From Natrinema salinisoli (GTDB lineage Archaea; Halobacteriota; Halobacteria; Halobacteriales; Natrialbaceae): a stretch of DNA of 64,000 nt. Location: assembly GCF_020405205.1 (NCBI RefSeq), contig NZ_CP084469.1, positions 1,488,001-1,552,000 of the forward strand, in the 5' to 3' direction. Position 1 is the stretch's first letter; the number at the start of each line of letters is the position of its first letter. Shown piece after piece: positions 50,451 through 59,252 of this stretch. The notes under the pieces were generated by a model. That model saw only the letters and a list, made by a program, of their open reading frames with translations, did no database searches and was not told where the DNA came from. The translations under genes and the position numbers were made by a program.

Positions 50451-51914
50451 CTAGATGCGCGTCCCGATCTCGGAGATATCGACGAGACCGCTCGCGACAG
50501 ACAGCACTGCCCACACCGTTACGCCGGCAGCAACGACGGCGAGCAAGGTGGCGACCCCGGTGACGAACGGCTGCAACGCGACGACGGCAACGGTCATCGC
50601 GACGGTCACGCCGCCGGCGGCCGCGATCGACGACGCGAGACTGCGCCAGTGGAGGTCGAGTTCTCGGTCGATGAGAACCACGTTGTAACAGACCATGAGG
50701 CCGTAGCAGAGCGCCGTCGACATCGCCGCGCCGACGACGCCGATCGCCGGGATCAACACGAGGTTCAGCCCGAAGTTCAGCGCACCGGTGACTCCTTTCC
50801 CGATCGCCCGTTCCGTCGCCCGACCCAGATAATCGAGGCTATCGTTGGTGATCTTGTCGATCGCCTGAAACAGGACGAAGACGCTGAAAACCTGCAAGAC
50901 GGGCGCAGCACCGGCGTATGCGTCGCCGAAGACGAACCGAATTCCCGGGTCAGCCAGGAGCACGATCCCGGCAACGGCCGGCAGGTAGACGAGGAGGACG
51001 TACTCGAGCGACTGTTCGTACACGCGAGCGGCTCGGTCGAGGTGATCGGCGGATTTGTGTTCACCGAACGTCGGTGCAAGGGTGAAGCCCAGCGAGTCAG
51101 CGGGCGCGATCACGAAAGTCGAGACCTGTTTGGCGAGTTCGTAAAAGCCGACGGCAACCGGCGTCAGGAAGAAGCCGACCATCAGCGTGTCAACGCGCTT
51201 GTACAATACGTTCGCACCCTGTGACGCCGTCAGCGGGAGACTGTACCTGGCGATCCGCGTCGACAGGCCGGGCTCGCTCGAGTCGGCGGTCGGATACGAC
51301 GACACGATCCGGTAGAGGAGGACTCCGCCGACGACGACGGCGAGCAGATAGCCGACGACGAAGCCGGCCAGCGCGCCGTACGCACCGAAGCCGGCGACCA
51401 GGAAGAGCACGATGAACCCGAGCCGACCGACGCTCGAGACCGTACTGGTCGCCGCGGTCAGTGTGACCCTCCCGAAGCCCTGGAACGCGATCAGCAGGTA
51501 GCCGTGGGCGACTTTGACGACGATGTAGACGACGCCGAGCGCGAGCAACGGCTCCAACCGGGGTTCGCCGTACACGGTGGCGATCCAGTCGCGAGAGAGG
51601 ACGAAGAGAAGACAGACCAGTGTGACAGTACCCACGTTGAACGCGACCGACGAACGGACGATGTGCGGGATCTGGGACTCGTCGGTCTCCCGGTACTCGG
51701 TGACGAATTTCGCCATCGATTTCGGGATCCCGAGGGTTCCGAACAGCGTCGCGATCGAGAAGACAGCGATGGCGAGGAAGATGAGCCCGTATTCGTCGGG
51801 TGAGAGGAACACCCGCGTGAGCAACAGGATGATGGCCCCCTGTGCCCCGAGTCGGAGCAGCTGCGCGCCGAACGTGGCCGTGACTCCGCGGACGATACGC
51901 TGTGAGAGAGACAT
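50451..51914 (-). CDS. Oligosaccharide flippase, Wzx-like (copy 2)
   Basis: 487 residues, about 14 membrane helices, same family as 32060-33520: FLSPDEYGLIFLAIAVFSI, MAKFVTEYRETDESQIPHIV, NVLYKRVDTLMVGFFLTPVAVGFYEL, and FQAIDKITNDSLDYLGRA match segment by segment. Presumably flips a second lipid-linked glycan, or the same glycan at another stage. It lies 33 nt downstream of the oxidoreductase at 51948 on the same strand, likely one transcript. Confidence 0.88.
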   Translation of the reverse strand: MSLSQRIVRGVTATFGAQLLRLGAQGAIILLLTRVFLSPDEYGLIFLAIAVFSIATLFGTLGIPKSMAKFVTEYRETDESQIPHIVRSSVAFNVGTVTLVCLLFVLSRDWIATVYGEPRLEPLLALGVVYIVVKVAHGYLLIAFQGFGRVTLTAATSTVSSVGRLGFIVLFLVAGFGAYGALAGFVVGYLLAVVVGGVLLYRIVSSYPTADSSEPGLSTRIARYSLPLTASQGANVLYKRVDTLMVGFFLTPVAVGFYELAKQVSTFVIAPADSLGFTLAPTFGEHKSADHLDRAARVYEQSLEYVLLVYLPAVAGIVLLADPGIRFVFGDAYAGAAPVLQVFSVFVLFQAIDKITNDSLDYLGRATERAIGKGVTGALNFGLNLVLIPAIGVVGAAMSTALCYGLMVCYNVVLIDRELDLHWRSLASSIAAAGGVTVAMTVAVVALQPFVTGVATLLAVVAAGVTVWAVLSVASGLVDISEIGTRI

Positions 51915-51947
51915 CGTGAGCAGTGAGTGGGGGCTATCGCCGCCCGA

Positions 51948-53096
51948 TTAGAGGTCGGCGGAGACCGACGACTCGTCGTCTCGCGTCTCCGACCGTTCCC
52001 CCGCGTCCGCCACCTCCGGCAGATCGGCCCCGTCCTGCGGGCGAGCGGACTCCCGAATCGCTTCCATAATGCGGATCGTCCACTTCGACTGCTCGAGCGG
52101 GACCGGCACGTCGGACCCACCCTCGATTGCGTCAACGAACCCGTCGAATATCGCACAGTGGGAATTCGTCTCGGTTTCCGCCTCCCAGCTGTCGTCGAAG
52201 CGAGACACCGCGACTGATTTCGCGTTCTCGAGCGTACTGGTGACCTGTGCCAGCGACACGTCGAGGCTCTTCTTCGAGCGAGCGAGGACCGATGACGTGT
52301 AGTCCTCGTTGACTTCGTAGAGCGACTGGTTGATCTCGTCGACGATCAGCGACTTCTCGGTCCCGGTGATCACGTGGAGGCGCTGGGGCAGCGATCCCGA
52401 GATCATCGTCACGTTACAGAGCGCGCCCGCCTCGGAGACGTACTGTGCCTGTGCCTGATCGTACTCGAAGCCGTCCTCGTAGTCCGTCGAGAGGACGGTC
52501 TGTGCGGAAATATCGTCGCCGCGTTCCGGCCAGCCGCCGACGCCCAGGATCGAGTAGATCGGATGGGGAAGCCCCTCTTCGAACTCGCCGCCGGGCAGCT
52601 CGAACACCCACGAGCCGCGGTTGACCTGATCCGGTGGCGTCAGTCCCGCGTAGAGGACGTCCACGGACCTGATCCGCCCGAGTTCGCCGGCGTCGATCAG
52701 CTCGCGAGCCTTCCGGGGTGCCGGATAGAACAGGTGATTGTGAATGACCGTCGCTGGCGTTTCGTATTCCTTCGAGAGGGCGATGAGTTCCTCGGCCTCC
52801 TCGACGGTGACGGTCGCCGGCTTCTCGATAATGACGGCGACGCCGGCTTCGATCGCCTGCCGCGCGATATCGAAGTGTGTCTGTACCGGCGTGCACACGT
52901 GGAGGCAGTCGAGTTCGTCGAGGAGATCGGTGAAATCCGTCACTGCCATCGTCCCGAATTCCCGAGCCCGCTTCCTGGCCAGTTCCGCGTCGATATCACA
53001 GACCGCGACCAGTTCCATATCGGGGTTGTCCCGGGCACCGGCGAGATGCGCCCGCGAGACCGTTCCCGCGCCGACAACTGCGGTTCGCACGACCAT
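51948..53096 (-). CDS. Gfo/Idh/MocA oxidoreductase (copy 3)
   Basis: 382 residues. Rossmann motif AVVGAGTVSRAHL, EKPATVTVEEAEELI with the conserved Lys, and FEEGLPHPIYSILGVGGW in the C-terminal domain, where the His sits in the active-site region. The C-terminal 35 residues are acidic and probably flexible. Distinct from the other two family members in the window. Likely oxidises or reduces a nucleotide-sugar ring position; substrate unknown. Upstream, ATTAAAACT is a conventional TATA box. Confidence 0.82.
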   Translation of the reverse strand: MVVRTAVVGAGTVSRAHLAGARDNPDMELVAVCDIDAELARKRAREFGTMAVTDFTDLLDELDCLHVCTPVQTHFDIARQAIEAGVAVIIEKPATVTVEEAEELIALSKEYETPATVIHNHLFYPAPRKARELIDAGELGRIRSVDVLYAGLTPPDQVNRGSWVFELPGGEFEEGLPHPIYSILGVGGWPERGDDISAQTVLSTDYEDGFEYDQAQAQYVSEAGALCNVTMISGSLPQRLHVITGTEKSLIVDEINQSLYEVNEDYTSSVLARSKKSLDVSLAQVTSTLENAKSVAVSRFDDSWEAETETNSHCAIFDGFVDAIEGGSDVPVPLEQSKWTIRIMEAIRESARPQDGADLPEVADAGERSETRDDESSVSADL

Positions 53097-53644
53097 GTGC
53101 GGACCGTCACCTCACCCGTCATTAGTTTTAATCCGGTTACTTCACTGTGGCTAACTATCTCTCGGCGTACTGTCCGTATACGATACCGCTTACCGGGCGT
53201 GACATCCATCCATCCCGACGGACCTACACCACGGCGGGCGGTGGGACGGGACTGGCGGCTTCCGGACCGATGTCCTTCTCGAGGGAGTCGCGAATCGAGG
53301 CGGGCGTGGACGCCACGGGTAGAGTACTGGTACTGGTCGAGAAAACGGCTCCCGCGCCGAGAACAGCTGCTGGCACGCGACTGTTCCGGTAGTGGATGAC
53401 GGTCGTCGGGAGCCGTTCGACTCTACGTAAGCGGATGCTAAAAAGCTTCTTTGCGGTCACGAGGGGACGCCGCGGTGATCGGATACGGGGGTCACGCGAC
53501 GGGACCGTACTCGGTGTTCGCGAAGACGATCAAATCAGTGCTTAAGAAACCGACAACCGGCAGCGAACGCCGCTCGAACGGACGTCAGCGGACAGTACTA
53601 TCGGGGTCCGGTCGCCACACGATCGCAACCGTCGCGATTAAGGG
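53097..53644. other. Intergenic region, no gene supported
   Basis: 548 bases between the oxidoreductase start and the end of the DUF7344 gene. Apart from the TATA-like box at 53124-53132, I see short open frames on both strands with no family resemblance. Confidence 0.5.
53124..53132 (-). promoter_or_regulatory. TATA box of oxidoreductase-flippase operon
   Basis: Minus-strand ATTAAAACT, 27 nt before the ATG at 53096. A conventional haloarchaeal TATA element, in contrast to the ATAACAAAG type elsewhere in the locus. Confidence 0.5.
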
Positions 53645-54241
53645 TTACTCGATACGGGACAGTTTGCCGTCGACGTTGCGTTCGCGGGAGCGGTTCCGGA
53701 CGACGTGGGCGACCGAGAGACAGAAAAAGGCACCGACGACGACGCCGGCGAGGGCGGTCAGCGGGAGGGACGACAGCACCGGCACGCCGAGAACCGCCGC
53801 GCCGAGAAAGGCAGCGCCGATCACGCTGAGACCGGCGTACCACCGGTCCCACCGGTCCTGTCGATGCGTGTCCGTATCGAGGTACATCATTAACAGGTCG
53901 GCGTTATCGGCCAGCGAAATCAGCCCGCGATCCTGATCGTACTCGACGATTCCGGCGTCGTCCATCTTCGGCAAATGGGTCTGATAGAGCGCGACGTAGA
54001 CGCGCTTGCGCTGATCCGAGCTGAGCGCGTCCACCTCGGTTTCGTTTTCCCACGCGGCAATCTGTTCCGCGAGTTCACCGAGCGTCACCGTTTCGTCGGC
54101 TTCCAGCAAGTATGCGAGAACCTCGCGTCGGCGTCTGTTTTTCAAAAGTTCGAAAATAACGTCCTTCGAAAGGCGTTCGTCTCCGTCGGCGTCGGCGACG
54201 GATGCGATTTCGTCGGGCAAGGACGTATCGATCGAGGACAT
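53645..54241 (-). CDS. DUF7344 winged-helix membrane-linked regulator (right copy)
   Basis: 198 residues from ATG 54241 (MSSIDTSLPDEI); a longer reading adds 13 residues without support. Winged-helix module VIFELLKNRRRREVLAYLLE, LAEQIAAWENETEVDALSSD, RKRVYVALYQTHLPKMDDAGIVEYD, then two membrane helices (YAGLSVIGAAFLGAAVLGV; LTALAGVVVGAFFCLSVAH). Same architecture as the copy at 1592-2128. Probably a DNA-binding regulator tethered to the membrane. Signal and targets unknown. Confidence 0.8.
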   Translation of the reverse strand: MSSIDTSLPDEIASVADADGDERLSKDVIFELLKNRRRREVLAYLLEADETVTLGELAEQIAAWENETEVDALSSDQRKRVYVALYQTHLPKMDDAGIVEYDQDRGLISLADNADLLMMYLDTDTHRQDRWDRWYAGLSVIGAAFLGAAVLGVPVLSSLPLTALAGVVVGAFFCLSVAHVVRNRSRERNVDGKLSRIE

Positions 54242-55081
54242 TATGAGGACCCTCCTGTCGTATCGGTTCCATTCGAGCACGACGCCCCCTGGGCACGGTG
54301 CTCGACGTCACCGAAGCGTCGGCTTGACGGTGACCGCTGTACGTTCGAACGGCGAGTCGGGATCACGTTTGACACACCAGGTTGTACACCAACAGAGATA
54401 CTCTTAAACACGGCCACGTTTCGCACCGTCTGCAAAGGGGGTACGCGGCGACTTCTCGAGGGGAGTATCGCAACGCCCGAGGACCGTCGTGACGGGCGGT
54501 TTCGGCTCTCCCAGAAGCCGAACGGTACTCGGCGATTGCGCCCGTATATCGACCTCGTACGGGAGATATCTCCGGATGAAGACCGGACGCTGGCACGGGG
54601 TGGAGGGCTGGTTACCAACACGGTGCTAATTCCGAAAGTCCGAAGCAACCAATATAAAGTCAACCAACAGTTCACGCACGAACAACGGATTTACACCGTG
54701 AATCGGAGGTTTACGTTAGCTATTCGACGAAACGAGTACCACGTTTCATGTTGCATGTGTTCATTGCACACACTGGGTCGAAGCGAACGGACGACGGTCG
54801 CTTCACCCGGACAGGACCGATGGGACACGGTCTCGACGCGACCGTCACACCGGTCGCTCGGGGCGGATGACGGTCGCATGGTCTATCTTCCGTTCTCTCT
54901 TTCGATGGCGAAGACGGACTCGTTTGGGACTGCATTCCGTCGCTCGGAACTGGTCACGTGATTCCCCGCCATTGATTCGGCGGATCGTCGCAGTGACTGA
55001 CAGCCGCAATGTAGTAAGTCGCTGTTTCCCGCGAAACCATGTGAACCCCTTACAGTGCCGGCCCGGTTTCCCCCGGTAGTG
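54242..55081. other. Long non-coding region upstream of TFB
   Basis: 840 bases between the DUF7344 gene and the TFB gene. A TATA-like AATATAAAG at about 54651-54659 and an AT-rich stretch to about 54730 have no protein gene just downstream. A long stop-poor frame across the left part is opposite the DUF7344 gene and has no protein character. A non-coding RNA is possible but unsupported. Confidence 0.45.
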
Positions 55082-56041
55082 ATGACGCGGTCTATCATTG
55101 ATCAACACAGCAGCGAATCACAGTCCGAGGAGGTCGAGACTGGATTGTGTCCCGACTGCGAGACAGACACGATCGTCCACGATCCGGACCGCGGTGAGCA
55201 AGTCTGTAAGGAGTGTGGGCTCGTCCTCACCGAGGATCCCATCGATTACGGGCCGGAGTGGCGGGCGTTCAACGCACAGGAACACGACGAACTCTCCCGC
55301 GTCGGTGCACCGTTGACCCAGTCGATGCACGACCGCGGGTTAACGACCACCATTGATTGGCGGAACAAGGACGCCAACGGCCACTCGATGTCGGCCGACA
55401 AACACGGCCAGCTCCATCGGCTTCGCGTCTGGCAGGAACGAATTCGCACGAAAAACGCGGGCGAACGCAACCTCAAGTACGCCCTCTCCGAGATCGACCG
55501 GATGGTTAGCGCGTTAGGCGTTCCCAAGCCGGTCAAGGAGACTGCAAGCGTCATTTACCGGCAGGCACTCGAGCAGGACCTCATCCGCGGCCGCTCGATC
55601 GAAGGCGTCGCGACCAGCGCGCTCTATACTGCGTGTCGGAAAGAGGACATTCCCCGCAGCCTCGAGGAAGTAACGTCGGTTTCACGGGTCGACCAGCGGG
55701 AGATCGGGCGGACGTATCGGTACATTGCGGACGAACTGGACATCAATCTCGAGCCGACGAACCCCCGACAGTTCGTGCCGCGCTTTTGCTCGGAACTGGA
55801 TGTCGACAAGGACGTCGAGACCAAGGCCATCGAGATCATCGATCGCACGACCGAGAAGGGGCTCCACTCGGGCAAGTCACCGACCGGGTTCGCCGCCGCG
55901 GCCATCTACGCCGCCGGCCTCCTCTGTGACGAAACCATCCCGCAGCGAGCGGTCGCCGACACCGCCCAGACGACCGTCGTCACCGTCCGGAACCGGTATC
56001 GCGAGCAGCTCGAGGCGATCGACCAGCAGCCGGCTACATGA
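55082..56041 (+). CDS. tfb: Transcription initiation factor TFB
   Basis: 319 residues from ATG 55082 (MTRSIIDQHSSES). N-terminal zinc ribbon CPDC...CKEC (Cys23, 26, 42, 45), B-reader/linker region YGPEWRAFNAQEHDELSRVG, then two cyclin-like repeats (residues about 120-210 and 215-310) with the conserved RGRSIEGVATSALYTACR and GKSPTGFAAAAIYAAGLL. It recruits RNA polymerase to TBP-bound promoters. Haloarchaea carry several TFB genes with different promoter preferences, so this one need not be the general factor. Its 3' end overlaps the convergent small gene by 8 nt. Confidence 0.95.
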   Translation: MTRSIIDQHSSESQSEEVETGLCPDCETDTIVHDPDRGEQVCKECGLVLTEDPIDYGPEWRAFNAQEHDELSRVGAPLTQSMHDRGLTTTIDWRNKDANGHSMSADKHGQLHRLRVWQERIRTKNAGERNLKYALSEIDRMVSALGVPKPVKETASVIYRQALEQDLIRGRSIEGVATSALYTACRKEDIPRSLEEVTSVSRVDQREIGRTYRYIADELDINLEPTNPRQFVPRFCSELDVDKDVETKAIEIIDRTTEKGLHSGKSPTGFAAAAIYAAGLLCDETIPQRAVADTAQTTVVTVRNRYREQLEAIDQQPAT

Positions 56042-56222
56042 TCGACCGCTCGTCCTCGCCGCCGCCCTCGGTGTAGAGGGCTTCGTCGGCAAGCGCGTGG
56101 AGGTTCTCGTAGGGGACGAACGCGATGAACGCGTCGTCGTCGCCGTAGAGTTCGACGCCGTTCTCGGTGTGATCGTACCGTTCGCACTCGATCTGTCCTT
56201 CGGGGAGGATTGCACGGTACAT
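56034..56222 (-). CDS. Small conserved haloarchaeal protein
   Basis: 62 residues, starting MYRAILPEGQIECERYDHTE and continuing ELYGDDDAFIAFVPYENLHALAD. I recognise no named domain; the beta-rich acidic sequence looks like a small soluble protein. It is tail to tail with TFB (8-nt overlap) and head to head with the helicase gene. An AT-rich patch about 22-30 nt upstream may be a TATA box used in both directions. Confidence 0.65.
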   Translation of the reverse strand: MYRAILPEGQIECERYDHTENGVELYGDDDAFIAFVPYENLHALADEALYTEGGGEDERSIM

Positions 56223-56349
56223 ATTGGGATTCGATGTCGTGCAGTCAAATATAGCTATCCGGAAACGGGAGACAGACTCGCCTCGCGGGAGCGTCGCCGG
56301 AGACCGCCGAACGAAATCGGTTTACCCGCACCGCCGTTACGACTCGCCA

Positions 56350-58284
56350 GTGACCGACGAACGTTCTTCGGAGCCAACCGACGACGAGCGAAGCGAGTCC
56401 ACGGCACCGGGTAGTGCGGAGCCGACCGATGCGGGCGAGGAGAACGCCACGGGCGACGAGAACGACCCGAAAGACGACTTCACGATCGCCGATTTCCACG
56501 ACGCCAGCCAGCAGGAGGGACGGCCGGTCCTCACCGCCGCAGCCGTCTCCCGTGCCCTCGAGATTTCACAAGAAAACGCCAACGACCGACTCGAGGCCCT
56601 CGCCGAGAACGGCGCCCTCGAACGCCACGCCGTCTCGACGGACCCGGTGGTCTGGTATCCCAGCGAACTCGAGGATCTGACCGACAGGGAGCGGGTGGTC
56701 GTCTTCCCGAAGCGCCGGGAGATCATCGTCGATCGACCCGACCAGTTCACCCGCGCACAGCTCTCCCAGTTCGCTCACCTCGCCGATGCGAACGGCGAGC
56801 AGGGCTACCGCTACGTCGTCCGCCCGGAGGACGTCTGGGGGACGCCACACGACTCGTTCGACGACCTCGCGCGGACGATGCGGCAGGCGCTGAGCCAGCG
56901 CTCCGCGGACCTCGAGGACTGGGTCGAGAGCCAATGGGATCGCGCCCACCAGTTCCGACTCGTGACTCACGAGGACGGCTACACCGTGCTCGAGGCCCAG
57001 AGCCCCGAGATCATGGGCAACGTCGCCCGGCAGAAACTCGACGAGGAACACGTCCACGCGCCGATCTCCGAGACCGAAGACTGGGTGCAGGAGGGGTCGG
57101 AGGCCGCGATCAAGCGGATCCTCTACGAGGCCGGCTATCCGGTGCAGGATCACCGCGAACTCGAGTCCGGCGAGGAACTCCCGATCGATCTCGAGGTTCG
57201 GCTGCGGGACTACCAGCAGACCTGGGTCGATCGGTTCACGGAGGCCGGCGAGGGCGTCTTCGTCGGCCCGCCGGGGAGCGGCAAGACGGTGGCCGCGATG
57301 GGCGCGATGGCCCACGTCGACGGCGAGACGCTCGTCCTCGTCCCGAGTCGCGACCTCGCACAGCAGTGGGCCGACACGATCGTGGAGTACACCTCGCTCG
57401 AGCCCCACCAGATCGGCCAGTACCACGGCGGCCGGAAGGAGGTCCGGCCGGTGACGATCGCCACCTACCAGATCGCGGGGATGGATCGCCACCGCTCACT
57501 GTTCGACGATCGCGAGTGGGGACTGGTGATCTTCGACGAGTGCCAGCACGTTCCCTCGGACGTCTACCGACGGAGTACGCACCTACAATCGAAGCACCGA
57601 CTCGGCCTGTCAGCGTCGCCCATTCGGGAGGACGACCGTCAGAAGGAGATCTTCACCCTCGTCGGCCCGCCGATCGGCACCGACTGGGAGGCGCTGTTCG
57701 ACGCGGGCCACGTCGCCGAACCCGAACTCGAGATCAGGTACGTTCCGTGGGGCGACGACGAGCAAGCGAACGCCTACGGCTCGGCCGAGGGCCAGGAGAA
57801 ATACCGAATCGCCGCGCGGAACCGGGGGAAGATCGACGAGGTCCGCTACCTGCTGTCGGCCCACCCCGACTCGAAGGCGCTCGTCTTCGTCGACTACCTC
57901 GAGCAGGGCCGCGAGCTCGCCGAGGCGCTCGACGTGCCCTTCCTCAGCGGCGAGACGCCACACCACGAGCGGCGGCGACTGCTCGAGGAATTTCGGCGGA
58001 ACGAGCGGGATCTGCTGCTCGTCTCCCGAGTCGGCGACGAGGGGATCGACCTGCCGACGGCCGATCTCGCCATCGTCGCCTCCGGCCTCGGCGGCTCCCG
58101 CCGACAGGGAACCCAGCGCGCCGGGCGGACGATGCGGCCCGCCGGTGGTGCGCTCGTCTACGTCCTCGCGACGCGGGGAACGCGCGAGGAGGACTTCGCC
58201 CGGAAGCAGCTCCGGCACCTCGGTCGGAAGGGCATGACGATCCGTGAGCAGACGGTCGATCGCGAGGACGACGGGGACCGCTGA
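56350..58284 (+). CDS. DEAD/DEAH (XPB-like) superfamily 2 helicase
   Basis: 644 residues from the GTG at 56350 (VTDERSSEPTDDE). An ATG at 56224 is in frame, but the added 42 residues are basic, low in protein character and overlap the divergent promoter. The acidic N-terminus is followed by a winged-helix-like region (FTIADFHDASQQEGRPVLTA; RALEISQENANDRLEAL) and the helicase core: VFVGPPGSGKTVAA (Walker A), VIFDECQHVP (motif II), LSASPIRED (III), VSRVGDEGIDLPTADLAIV and GTQRAGRTMRP (VI). XPB-like domain order suggests DNA repair or transcription-linked remodelling. Confidence 0.85.
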   Translation: MTDERSSEPTDDERSESTAPGSAEPTDAGEENATGDENDPKDDFTIADFHDASQQEGRPVLTAAAVSRALEISQENANDRLEALAENGALERHAVSTDPVVWYPSELEDLTDRERVVVFPKRREIIVDRPDQFTRAQLSQFAHLADANGEQGYRYVVRPEDVWGTPHDSFDDLARTMRQALSQRSADLEDWVESQWDRAHQFRLVTHEDGYTVLEAQSPEIMGNVARQKLDEEHVHAPISETEDWVQEGSEAAIKRILYEAGYPVQDHRELESGEELPIDLEVRLRDYQQTWVDRFTEAGEGVFVGPPGSGKTVAAMGAMAHVDGETLVLVPSRDLAQQWADTIVEYTSLEPHQIGQYHGGRKEVRPVTIATYQIAGMDRHRSLFDDREWGLVIFDECQHVPSDVYRRSTHLQSKHRLGLSASPIREDDRQKEIFTLVGPPIGTDWEALFDAGHVAEPELEIRYVPWGDDEQANAYGSAEGQEKYRIAARNRGKIDEVRYLLSAHPDSKALVFVDYLEQGRELAEALDVPFLSGETPHHERRRLLEEFRRNERDLLLVSRVGDEGIDLPTADLAIVASGLGGSRRQGTQRAGRTMRPAGGALVYVLATRGTREEDFARKQLRHLGRKGMTIREQTVDREDDGDR

Positions 58285-58291
58285 AATCGGT

Positions 58292-58621
58292 TCAGTGGCT
58301 CTCGACCTCCGCTCTCGGCGGCGGGTCCGGTTCGACGGATTCGACGGTTTCGACGCTGACGCCGACGCCGGCCTCGAGTTCGCGTCTCGCGACCGCGTCG
58401 AGGTCGCCGTCCGCGGCCGAATCGAAATCGACGCGGACGCGGAGTTCGACGCTCGTGTCGTTGAGTCCGGGCGAAACCTGGCGAACGTCAGCATCTTCGA
58501 TCGCATCGACGGCATCGATTCGGTTCACGATTCGAACTGCGCCGTCGGCGAGGCTGCCGGTCGCGCCGAGCGGGACGCGCACGGTCAGCGTCGCCACGAC
58601 TGGTTTTGCTGGTCGGTTCAT
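58292..58621 (-). CDS. Hypothetical protein
   Basis: 109 residues, MNRPAKPVVATLTVRVPLGATG... with VRIVNRIDAVDAIEDADVRQVSPG and VELRVRVDFDSAADGDLDAVARREL. A beta-alpha pattern with strong acidic bias. I recognise no family. It ends 7 nt after the helicase stop on the opposite strand. GC-rich third positions and regular secondary-structure pattern favour a real gene. Confidence 0.6.
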   Translation of the reverse strand: MNRPAKPVVATLTVRVPLGATGSLADGAVRIVNRIDAVDAIEDADVRQVSPGLNDTSVELRVRVDFDSAADGDLDAVARRELEAGVGVSVETVESVEPDPPPRAEVESH

Positions 58622-59213
58622 ACTCCCCCGTCGAGAGTCGAACTCGACGTTCGGGCCCGTTGCCCGCGTGTTCCCGGTACAACACGGGGGAAAGCGATCC
58701 CCGCGCCGTCGCGATCAATGCTGACCGACCGCCGAGCTCGCCTGGCAGACGGACCGAACGGGCCCCGAAAAACCAGATCCAGTCGGCTCCGGCCGAGCAC
58801 CGATTTACGCGGCGCGGACGGAGCCAGTGCCGACCGATTCCGGTCGCGATGACCGGCTAGGATTCCGTCCATCACCGCCGTGCCCGGTTCCGCCCCCGTA
58901 TTCGTATGGGGGTTCGGCCGTTGCGATCCGCATCCCCGACGGACGCTGGTCAGGGATGCGGATCGGTGGGATGGATGGGATCATCGATCGGCGAACGATC
59001 ACAGCATCTAACGACAGTAATATAATCCTTTTCAGCGTGTGTTCACACACAACACGGTTCGTCCCGTCTCCGCGAGCGAATCGGAATCGAGAGAGGCACT
59101 GGTCACGGAGACCGGACCGGCAGTAGCACCGACGCGTGACCGAAATAGCCGTCGGCTCACCGGTCGTGGCGAGGCCAATATTGAAGGTCACGTGTTCGGA
59201 CTGTACTGATAGT
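58622..59213. other. Intergenic region upstream of HerA-type gene
   Basis: 592 bases. It holds an AT-rich box (TAATATAAT, about 59018-59026) and GTGTGTTCACAC (59037-59048), with five-base inverted arms, but no gene I can support. CAATATTG near 59176-59183 is in the right place to start a leaderless transcript at the mini-ORF. Confidence 0.5.
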
Positions 59214-59252
59214 ATGAACGAGTCGCGCACGATCGGGGTGGGACGTCGGTGA
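59214..59252 (+). CDS. 12-codon upstream ORF overlapping the HerA-type start
   Basis: ATG at 59214 opens a 12-residue frame (MNESRTIGVGRR) whose TGA at 59250-59252 overlaps the GTG start of the next gene (GTGA). An AATATT box lies about 31 nt upstream, so the transcript may begin at this ATG without a leader. The peptide could couple translation to the main gene. Alternatively the ATG is chance. Confidence 0.35.
   Translation: MNESRTIGVGRR

Noticed and set aside
53224-53460. Open frame of 78 residues on the minus strand downstream of the oxidoreductase promoter region
   Set aside because: Low-complexity Ser/Pro-rich sequence without family resemblance, promoter or conserved pattern; overlaps a similar open frame on the other strand.
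53975-54961. Long plus-strand open frame across the DUF7344 gene and the following non-coding region
   Set aside because: Mostly antisense to a clear gene, with no protein character in the remainder; GC-rich DNA makes long chance frames common.
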